Source of the DNA: DATAEY01 sp045805565
Lineage (GTDB): Bacteria; Actinomycetota; Thermoleophilia; Solirubrobacterales; Solirubrobacteraceae
NCBI GenBank assembly: GCA_045805565.1
Contig: JBJMKZ010000013.1
Span: forward strand, 1-19,168
Direction of reading: 5' to 3'
Length of the DNA stretch: 19,168 nt
The notes below the pieces were generated by a model, which was given only the letters and a program-made list of their open reading frames with translations, had not been told where the DNA came from and ran no database searches. A program made the translations under genes and the position numbers. Shown here one piece after another: positions 13,816 through 19,168 of the stretch; position 1 is the first letter of the stretch; every line of letters begins with the position of its first letter.

Positions 13816-14146
13816 GATCGGGCTACGTGGCGACCATCTTCGGGAGACCGCAGGGCCTCGTCAAGGCATCGTGGCCCGTGACCTTGCGGTCAATTGGCCC
13901 GGGATGCATCGTGGCATCCAGCTTCGTGCACGCTCTGCGTGACAAGTTCTGTCCAGGTACGGACTCGCGAAGACTGCGCGCTTCGCCTACCCGTGATGCA
14001 GCGGTCGGTGGGACAGCCGTGGGACAGTCCGGCTGCTTCTTCAGCGTCCCACAGCGGTCCTGAGCGTGTTCTCTTCGAGCGGGACCTGCACGCAATTGCA
14101 GGGGTTTCGTCCTGTGGCGGGGGTTCTTGAGCGACTCGGTCGCGGC
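13816..14146. other. Gene-free right end of element B
   Basis: Only short, unconvincing frames occur here. The notable content is the GTGGGACAG/TGGGACAG pair (14008-14027), an inverted GTCCCAC (14046-14052), a small palindrome TGCACGCAATTGCA around 14087-14100, and GGTCGCGGC directly before att copy 3. This fits a recombination-site arm region rather than coding sequence. Confidence 0.5.
14008..14052 (+). repeat. GGGACAG motif cluster near att copy 3
   Basis: GTGGGACAG (14008-14016) and TGGGACAG (14020-14027) are direct repeats 12 bases apart; an inverted GTCCCAC follows at 14046-14052. The same short motif pairs lie next to att copies 1 and 2 but on the other side of the core. This is what is expected of P and P' arms of one element type. 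Confidence 0.45.
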
Positions 14147-14166
14147 TTCGAATCCCCGTGGCGGTA
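14147..14166 (+). repeat. att core copy 3 (attR, outer right junction)
   Basis: TTCGAATCCCCGTGGCGGTA differs from the tRNA-Glu end at one base. To the left the sequence is element end (GGTCGCGGC). To the right it is unlike the long direct repeat and has its own hairpin, so this should be the original chromosomal continuation of tRNA-Glu. Confidence 0.8.
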
Positions 14167-14173
14167 TCTGAGG

Positions 14174-14196
14174 AACCCCTGCTAGCGCGGGGGTTT
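14174..14196 (+). terminator. Hairpin after att copy 3, probable original tRNA-Glu terminator
   Basis: AACCCC (14174-14179) pairs with GGGGTT (14190-14195) with an inner GC-rich stem (TGC/GCG) and a following T. Its position relative to the att core matches the other two hairpins, but its sequence is different, as expected for the resident chromosome. Confidence 0.5.
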
Positions 14197-14216
14197 CGGC
14201 GTTTCTGAGCGCCTGG

Positions 14217-14696
14217 GTGAAAGTGCCGCAAGCGGCCGCACGGCGTTACAGTTCGCCCTCGCGTCAGCGGACCCAGACATTGAACCGGTTCAAACGCGTC
14301 CTGCTGGCGGCGTCCACCGCCGCCCTGACCATCAACCTGTTCACCGGGGCGCCGCTACTCGCGCTGTGGGTGGGCTCGCAGGTGCAGACGAGTTCTGCCG
14401 TCTCGTTCGCCGGTCTCGTGGTCGTGGTGGCCGTGCTGATCGTCACGGTTGCCATCCTCACGTTCCTCCTGCTACACGTCGAATCCGCCTACAAGGCGGC
14501 TACCGGCCAGCCGCATACCCGGCGTCGCCTACCGTGGATGCGCAGCCTGCGCGACGAGCGCGACGAGTTTTCCCGCGAGCGAAACCCCCTGAACGGGTTC
14601 GAGAGGGTCCTCGTCGCGGTCGTCCTCCTTGCGATAGCCGCGTTCGAGGTCTGGTTCTTCTTCTTCGCGGGTTCTTCCCTTCCACGCGGCGACTAG
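14217..14696 (+). CDS. Hypothetical three-helix membrane protein (159 aa)
   Basis: After a basic N-terminus come two hydrophobic segments (LLAASTAALTINLFTGAPLL and SFAGLVVVVAVLIVTVAILT). A polar middle follows (RRLPWMRSLRDERDEFSRER), then a third helix (VLVAVVLLAIAAFEVWFFFF). NRFKRVLLAAS near the start and NGFERVLVAVV near the end look like an internal repeat. I know no family name. The GTG at 14217 is the longest start, and a TTG at 14280 directly before NRFKRV is a good alternative. It is the first gene on the chromosomal side of the island and reads away from it. A function cannot be given; the location is the cytoplasmic membrane. Confidence 0.7.
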   Translation: MKVPQAAARRYSSPSRQRTQTLNRFKRVLLAASTAALTINLFTGAPLLALWVGSQVQTSSAVSFAGLVVVVAVLIVTVAILTFLLLHVESAYKAATGQPHTRRRLPWMRSLRDERDEFSRERNPLNGFERVLVAVVLLAIAAFEVWFFFFAGSSLPRGD

Positions 14697-14927
14697 ATAG
14701 GCGCCGCGAGACGGCCGCCCGCGGCGAAAGGTCGGGGGAGAGTGCGGTCTAAACGCCGCGAGTGCCAGCGCTCGCACAGGACGCGCTCGGCGGCGACCGC
14801 CAGGTCCTCCCCTGGCGGCGAGAACATTCCTCCAGCCCCACCCGGGCCTCGACCCGACGACAGCGCGGAGCTGCCGATCAGGGATGCGTCGAAGATAGCG
14901 CCGGCCGCCGCATAAGCTGCAGCGGAG

Positions 14928-16292
14928 ATGGGTCCGGGCGGCAGTGCAGGCGAGAGCCTCGAGCCGACGCGCGGTCGCGGGGCCGGTGCGCCCGCCCGCG
15001 CCCGCCGGCGCCGTCCCCCCGCCGGCCGCCAAGTTCACCTCCACCTGGTGCGCCGGCGCCGGCGCCTGCTGCGCCGGGGGTCGCTCGCCGCCCTGGCGGC
15101 AGTGGTCGGCCCCGGTGTGCTGGCCGGGCTCTCCGACGACGATCCGGCCGGCATCACCACCTACTCGATTCTCGGAGCCAGGTACGGCTACCGCCTGCTC
15201 TGGGTGCTGGCCATCGCGACGGTGGCGCTGATCCTCTTCCACCAGCTCGCCGCCCGAATGGGTGTGGTGACCGGGCACGGCTTGGTGGCGCTGGTGCGCC
15301 GGCGCCACGGCGGTCGGATTGCCGGACTGGCGGTGGCCGCGCTGGTGTCGGCCAACCTGGGCACGCTGTGCGCCGAGTTCGCCGGCGTCGCCGCCGGCAT
15401 GGAGCTGCTGACCGGCGTGAGCCGATACGTCACCGTCCCGGTCGCCGCCGTCGGCGTCTCCCTGGTCGTCCTGCGCGGCTCCTTTCACCGGGTGGAGCAC
15501 GTCCTGCTGCTGCTGAGCAGTGTGTTCGTGACCTATCTGGTGTCCGGCGTGCTGGCGCATCCGGACTGGGGCGCGGCGGCCCGCGGGCTGGCGGTGCCCG
15601 GCATCCCGCTCACCCGGGACGCGATTCTGGTCGCCGTGGCGACGCTGGGCACCACGCTGGCTCCCTGGGGCCTCGCCTTCATTCAGTCCTACGCCGCCGA
15701 CAAGCGGCTGACGGTCGCGGACCTGGGCTACGAGCGAGTCGATGTGGCGGTCGGCGCCGTCATGACCGGCGTCATCGGCGCCTTCATCGTCGTGGCCTGC
15801 GCCGCCACCCTGCATGCCAGGGGCATCCGGATCCACGAGGCCCGCGACGCCGCGGTGGCGCTCGAGCCAGTCGCCGGCGCGGCGGCGGCCACCTTGTTCG
15901 GGCTGGGCTTCGTGGGAGCGGCGCTTCTGGCGGCGGCCGTGGTCCCGCTCTCCACCGCGTACTCGGTCTCCGAGGCCTTCGACTCCCCCGCCGACATCGA
16001 CGACCCCTTCCGCGAGGCGCCGCTGTTCTACTGCACCTTTGGGGCCCTGGCCGCCGTGGCCGCGGCGCTGGTGCTGATCCCAGGCGCTCCGCTCGTACCC
16101 ATTCTCTTCCTCTCGCAGGCCCTCAACGCGGTTCTCCTGTTGCCTCTGCTGCCGCTGATGCGCGCGCTGGCCCGCGATCCGGCGGTCATGGGCGAGCACG
16201 CCGTGGGACGCGCCGACTCGCTGGCCAGCGCCGTGGCGATCGGCGTCATCGCGGTATCGGTGGTGCTGCTGGGGCTGCTCAGCCTCGCCTGA
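14928..16292 (+). CDS. Divergent NRAMP-family divalent metal transporter
   Basis: The 454-residue protein has about 11 membrane helices after an Arg/Pro-rich N-terminus of 50 residues. The first helix carries GPGVLAGLSDDDPAGITTYS, the NRAMP TM1 signature region, followed by GARYGYRLLWVL. The metal-site DPGN of NRAMPs reads DPAG here (Asp72 kept, Asn replaced by Gly75). The TM6 motif AxxMPH reads TTLAPW (242-247), so the metal-binding Met and the His are absent. NRAMPs are proton-coupled Mn2+/Fe2+ importers; loss of the Met is known from NRAMP-related transporters with changed ion choice, so Mg2+ or another hard ion is possible. Start: ATG 14928 has CGGAG directly against it; GTG 15048 would remove the odd basic N-terminus. 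Confidence 0.85.
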   Translation: MGPGGSAGESLEPTRGRGAGAPARARRRRPPAGRQVHLHLVRRRRRLLRRGSLAALAAVVGPGVLAGLSDDDPAGITTYSILGARYGYRLLWVLAIATVALILFHQLAARMGVVTGHGLVALVRRRHGGRIAGLAVAALVSANLGTLCAEFAGVAAGMELLTGVSRYVTVPVAAVGVSLVVLRGSFHRVEHVLLLLSSVFVTYLVSGVLAHPDWGAAARGLAVPGIPLTRDAILVAVATLGTTLAPWGLAFIQSYAADKRLTVADLGYERVDVAVGAVMTGVIGAFIVVACAATLHARGIRIHEARDAAVALEPVAGAAAATLFGLGFVGAALLAAAVVPLSTAYSVSEAFDSPADIDDPFREAPLFYCTFGALAAVAAALVLIPGAPLVPILFLSQALNAVLLLPLLPLMRALARDPAVMGEHAVGRADSLASAVAIGVIAVSVVLLGLLSLA

Positions 16293-16496
16293 ACGTTCCC
16301 CGCGCCGTCAAGCCGGCTCTGGCCCGGACGCGGGGCCCCCCGCGGGCGGCGCCGTCTCCTCGACGACGATCTCGATGGTGGAGATGATCCCGGCCGCGTT
16401 GACCAGGCGGACCTGGCGAGGGGCCGCGCTGGGCGCGCTAGCCGGGGCGGCGCTGATGCTCGCGCTCAGCCAGGTACTTGGCGTGTGACCGTCCGA

Positions 16497-16853
16497 TCAG
16501 TCGACCGGCCCGCCCTCCGAGTCGCCGGGTCCCGGGAGCGGGCCGAAGTCCACGCCGTTGAGCCGTTCGGGCCGCGCCCAACTAAAGATCTCCTCGGAGA
16601 TGCGAGGTGGGCCGGCCAGGTGGGCGCTGAGGAGCTCGACCTGTCCCAGGACACTCGGCGGGCCGACCAGACGTCCGTACTCGTCCGCGTGAGGTCCCTC
16701 GAACAGGAATACCAGCTCGTCACCGGAGACGAAGACCCTGTGCGCTTCCAGCGACGTGGTTTCCAGGTCGCAGGGAGGTCCCGCGCCCAGGATCCGACGC
16801 ACCGCGTCGACTGAGCCGGGCCGTACTCGCGCCGTGATCACGACAGGTCCCAT
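16497..16853 (-). CDS. Hypothetical protein (118 aa), possibly a dimeric alpha/beta-barrel fold
   Basis: The protein begins MGPVVITARVRPGSVDAVRR and continues ETTSLEAHRVFVSGDELVFL and FEGPHADEYGRLVG. It ends in a Gly/Pro-rich tail. The alternation of a VITARVRPG strand, a helix and a DELVFLFEG strand resembles small ferredoxin-like (ABM/EthD-type) proteins, but no active-site residues can be named. Start: ATG 16853 has an ideal AGGAGG nine bases upstream; the longer frame to 16886 is rejected for that reason. It stands alone between the NRAMP gene (convergent) and the TetR gene. After its TGA the same frame stays open for about 60 further codons to a second TGA at 16308. Confidence 0.7.
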   Translation of the reverse strand: MGPVVITARVRPGSVDAVRRILGAGPPCDLETTSLEAHRVFVSGDELVFLFEGPHADEYGRLVGPPSVLGQVELLSAHLAGPPRISEEIFSWARPERLNGVDFGPLPGPGDSEGGPVD

Positions 16854-17072
16854 CCGCTCAGTCCTCCTGGGCAAGCCAGGCGTCAAGCATAGGCTTCACC
16901 CTGTCACATCGGTCTAAGTTCTCGGGCGCCGCGGAGGGACATGGCACTTCTGGTCGGCGCCACGACGTGCCCGGCGGTGCTGTTCACGGCCCCGCGCTGA
17001 TCACCCTCATGACGTGGCACGGAGTACCGTCCGTGAGGACGACAGGTGGCGGGCGGCTGGCCGCGGCCCTGT

Positions 17073-17765
17073 TCAGTCAGCGGACGAGGAAAACAGAGCC
17101 TGCGCTCTTGGCTCGAAGCGCTTCAGGCTGGGATCGGTCTGAAACGCGGCATCCACCGTGCCTCTCAGCGCACTGACGAGCAGCTCGCGCAGTTGATCGC
17201 GTTCGATCTGTTGGTGGTCGAGCCAGTCCAGGCTGGTCGCGACCAGGAAGCCGAGCCATCCGCGCACCGCCAGACGCAGGCTCTCGGGCGCCGGCTGAGC
17301 GCCGGTGATGCCGTTGAGGATGCGCTCGAGCTGGTGTGATTGGCTGCGCTCGATCAACGCGCGCACCTCGTCGTCGGCGCCAACTCCGGCGCGATGCACA
17401 GTCTTATAGCCCTCGGCGTGGTGCTCGACGTAGTCCAGATATCCCTCGATGCCGGCATGCAGCTGCTCGAGCGGCGGAAGGCTCTCGTCGGCGATCGTGG
17501 CCGCGCTCAGCTGGGCGCAGGCAGTGCGCACCGCTTCGACGTAGAAGTCGCGCTTGCTGGGGAAGTAGTGATAGAGCAGTCCGCGGGAGATTCCGGCGAC
17601 CCGGGCGATCTCGTCGATCCAGATCTCGTTATAGGGATGGTCGGAGAACAGCTGCACGCCGATCTGCACGAGCTGCTCCCGTCGCGTATCGACATCTAGA
17701 CGGGTTCGCCCGGCGTCGCGCTCCGATGCTGAAGAGCGCTCATGACGATGGCGTCCCGGGGGCAT
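17073..17765 (-). CDS. TetR/AcrR-family transcriptional regulator, divergent from mce
   Basis: The 230-residue protein has a typical TetR N-terminal domain. RREQLVQIGVQLFSDHPYNE leads to the helix-turn-helix at about 49-68 (WIDEIARVAGISRGLLYHYF), followed by PSKRDFYVEAV. The C-terminal ligand domain (about 80-225) is all helical. It should bind an operator as a dimer and release it on binding a small, probably lipophilic, ligand. It is transcribed away from the mce gene across a gap of about 80 bases, the usual arrangement for a repressor of the neighbouring operon. TetR proteins (KstR, Mce3R) are known regulators of mycobacterial mce loci. Start: ATG 17765 has AGGGTG a few bases upstream; GTG 17774 is an alternative. 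Confidence 0.9.
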   Translation of the reverse strand: MPPGRHRHERSSASERDAGRTRLDVDTRREQLVQIGVQLFSDHPYNEIWIDEIARVAGISRGLLYHYFPSKRDFYVEAVRTACAQLSAATIADESLPPLEQLHAGIEGYLDYVEHHAEGYKTVHRAGVGADDEVRALIERSQSHQLERILNGITGAQPAPESLRLAVRGWLGFLVATSLDWLDHQQIERDQLRELLVSALRGTVDAAFQTDPSLKRFEPRAQALFSSSAD

Positions 17766-17785
17766 CGGCGTCACCCTAAGACCTT

Positions 17786-17848
17786 CTTATTGACGGCGAT
17801 TCAGCAGTTCTGTAGCGTGCGTGTCGGGACTGAACTGAGGCCAATAAG
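17786..17848. promoter_or_regulatory. Inverted repeats in the tetR-mce intergenic region, candidate operator
   Basis: CTTATTG (17786-17792) is exactly inverted as CAATAAG (17842-17848), and inside these CAGTTC (17805-17810) is inverted as GAACTG (17832-17837). The outer arms overlap the -35 box and the mce start codon. Binding by the neighbouring TetR protein is inferred; the spacing is wider than a single TetR operator, so two sites or looping would be needed. Confidence 0.4.
17790..17818 (+). promoter_or_regulatory. Sigma-70-like promoter of the mce gene
   Basis: TTGACG (17790-17795) and TAGCGT (17813-17818) are separated by exactly 17 bases. The -10 box lies about 30 bases before the GTG start of the mce gene. 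The -35 box is near-consensus, the -10 box moderate. Confidence 0.6.
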
Positions 17849-19168
17849 TGAGCCGCCGCCCCTCCGCATCCATCGTCGCCAACCCGGTCCTGGTGGGCGC
17901 GGTCACCATGCTGGTGGTGGTGGTGGCGGTGTTCCTCTCCTATAACGCCAACAACGGGCTGCCGTTCGTGCCCACCCGCCAGATCTACGTCGACGTGGGC
18001 TCGGGCTCGGGGCTGGTCAAGGGCAACGAGGTGCGCGAGGGCGGCTTTCGCATCGGGGTGATGTCGGACATAAAGCCCAAGACCCTGCCCTCGGGCGCCA
18101 CCGTGGCCAGCCTCAACCTCAAGCTGGACAAGACGGTGGGCGAGATCCCCGACGACAGCCAGATCGCCATCCGCCCGCGCTCGGCCCTGGGCCTCAAGTA
18201 CATCCAGTACACCCGCGGGACCTCGCACCACTACCTCAAAGACGGCGACACGATCCCCATCTCGCACACCAACGTGCCGGTGCAGTTCGACGACCTGTTC
18301 AAGATGTTCGACGCCCCCACCCGCCTGGCCCAGCAGCGCGACCTGGACATCTTCGGCTCGGGGTTTGCCGGGCGCGGCGCCAGCCTCAATGAGTTCATCG
18401 TCCAGGCGCGCCCGCTGGTGGACCTGCTGCCCCCGGTGGCGCGCAACCTGGTGGCGCCCAACACGGCGCTTCGCAACTTCTTTCGCCAGCTTGACATCTT
18501 CGCGCGCAACGTGGCCCCGGTGGCGCGCACCAACGCGCGCGTGTTCACCCTCATGGCCACCACCTTTGAGGCCATCTCGCGCGACGACCAGGCCCTGCGC
18601 GACACGATCGCCAAGTCGCCGGCCTCCCTGAGCGTCTCCACCCGGGCGCTGATCGCCCAGCGCCCGTTCCTGCGCGACCTGGCGCTCTTCTCGCGCGACC
18701 TGCGCCCGGCGGCGCGCGACCTGCGGGTGATGCTGCCCACCGTCAGCTCGGCGCTCGAGACCGCCACCCCGGTGCTGCGGCGCACCCCCGAGCTAAACGC
18801 CCAGACCCGCGAGACCCTCAGGGCGCTGCGCAACCTGGCCGAGACGCCCTCCACCAACATGGCCCTGCGCGCCCTGACCGACACGGTGTCGATCCTCAAC
18901 CCGGTGGTGCGCTTCATCGGCCCCTACCAGACGGTCTGCAACAACTGGAACTACTGGTGGACCTACCTCAGCGAGCACCTGACCTCCAACGACCCCACCG
19001 GCACCGCCCAGCGGGTGCTGATCAACAGCGCCCCCCCGCAGCACAACAGCCTGGGCAGCGAGGGCGCCTACGAGCCGGCCAACGCCACCCGCAAGACCGC
19101 GGCCTCGGAGGGCTATCCCACCGTCCCGCTGTTCGCCGGCACCCCGTTCAAGGTCCCCCTGCAGGAGC
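17848..19168 (+). CDS. Mce/MlaD-family protein (lipid import), 3' end beyond the window
   Basis: At least 440 residues are open to the window edge from the GTG at 17848. An N-terminal membrane anchor (PVLVGAVTMLVVVVAVFLSY) is followed by the MCE domain at about 45-130. Its segments include QIYVDVGSGSGLVKGNEVRE, GGFRIGVMSDI and RPRSALGLKYIQY. A long helical region (about 150-350) of the type found in Mce proteins follows, then a Trp/Tyr/Asn-rich stretch (NNWNYWWTYLSEH). Mce proteins form hexameric tunnels that pass lipids or steroids across the cell envelope to a YrbE/ABC permease. No yrbE gene lies upstream, so this is either the first gene of an operon with the rest beyond the edge, or an orphan. 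Codons are almost all C- or G-ending. Confidence 0.92.
   Translation, partial: MSRRPSASIVANPVLVGAVTMLVVVVAVFLSYNANNGLPFVPTRQIYVDVGSGSGLVKGNEVREGGFRIGVMSDIKPKTLPSGATVASLNLKLDKTVGEIPDDSQIAIRPRSALGLKYIQYTRGTSHHYLKDGDTIPISHTNVPVQFDDLFKMFDAPTRLAQQRDLDIFGSGFAGRGASLNEFIVQARPLVDLLPPVARNLVAPNTALRNFFRQLDIFARNVAPVARTNARVFTLMATTFEAISRDDQALRDTIAKSPASLSVSTRALIAQRPFLRDLALFSRDLRPAARDLRVMLPTVSSALETATPVLRRTPELNAQTRETLRALRNLAETPSTNMALRALTDTVSILNPVVRFIGPYQTVCNNWNYWWTYLSEHLTSNDPTGTAQRVLINSAPPQHNSLGSEGAYEPANATRKTAASEGYPTVPLFAGTPFKVPLQE

Larger units (their letters stand above)
7756..14166. mobile_element. Element B: 6.4 kb tRNA-Glu island with redox cargo
   Basis: It is bounded by att copy 2 and att copy 3 (one mismatch). 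It carries six packed minus-strand redox genes (7915-12042), a frameshifted gene remnant, a truncated MOSC gene and a frame-broken HAF-repeat gene. Its left end matches the left end of element A. Its right end has GGTCGCGGC before the core and a GTGGGACAG pair about 120 bases inside. No integrase or transfer gene is present. It fits a cis-mobilisable genomic island in decay, accreted next to element A. Confidence 0.7.

Noticed and set aside
14140..14170. Third tRNA-Glu gene at att copy 3
   Set aside because: Only the last 20 bases match, with one mismatch; the upstream cloverleaf is missing.
14529..16199. Minus-strand ORF of 556 codons opposite the NRAMP gene
   Set aside because: Low-complexity Gly, Gln, His and Arg composition with no motif; the plus strand encodes a clear transporter with membrane helices.
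16375..16488. Plus-strand 37-codon ORF with one hydrophobic helix (MVEMIPAALTRRTWRGAA...)
   Set aside because: No properly spaced ribosome binding site. It shares its third-codon positions with the open minus frame, so the GC3 pattern does not tell the strands apart. It is not supported enough to list as a gene.
1..19168. CRISPR array or insertion sequence
   Set aside because: No regularly spaced repeat-spacer pattern, no transposase frame and no terminal inverted repeats were seen on either strand.

Overview
The window is about 19 kb of very GC-rich DNA. Actinobacterial-type families dominate: a six-helix HAMP adenylate cyclase, an ECF sigma factor with its own zinc-finger tail, an Mce protein under a TetR regulator, and a transpeptidase with an NTF2-like domain. 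Together these suggest a soil actinobacterium, probably Thermoleophilia/Solirubrobacterales. That placement is inference from gene content and style; there is no marker gene such as rRNA here.

Layout. Left chromosomal part (1-6426): the 5' end of a penicillin-binding-protein-like gene, a small charged protein, a membrane molybdopterin oxidoreductase and an ECF sigma factor, all on the minus strand. On the plus strand follow a membrane adenylate/guanylate cyclase, a DUF72 protein and a small membrane protein, then tRNA-Leu(CAG) on minus and tRNA-Glu(CTC) on plus.

Island part (6407-14166): the last 20 bases of tRNA-Glu recur at 7756-7775 (exact) and 14147-14166 (one mismatch). Each copy is followed by a terminator-like hairpin. 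The first two copies also share about 150 bases of downstream sequence carrying paired GGGACAG motifs. I read this as two related integrative elements standing in tandem in the 3' end of tRNA-Glu, with no recombinase gene left in either. Element A carries one NAD(P)H oxidoreductase gene. Element B carries a tightly packed six-gene minus-strand redox/detoxification operon: VOC protein, 68-residue protein, FAD disulfide reductase, SDR, one-Cys redoxin and SDR. Next to it are decaying genes: a frameshifted fragment, a truncated MOSC protein and a frame-broken HAF-repeat protein. Both SDRs lack the normal catalytic tyrosine.

Right chromosomal part (14217-19168): a three-helix membrane protein, a divergent NRAMP-type transporter, a small unknown protein, a TetR regulator, and divergently from it an Mce (MlaD-type) lipid-transport protein that runs off the window. 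The TetR-mce intergenic region holds a good sigma-70-like promoter and inverted repeats that could be the operator.

All calls are by eye from sequence and remembered family motifs. No database search was run.
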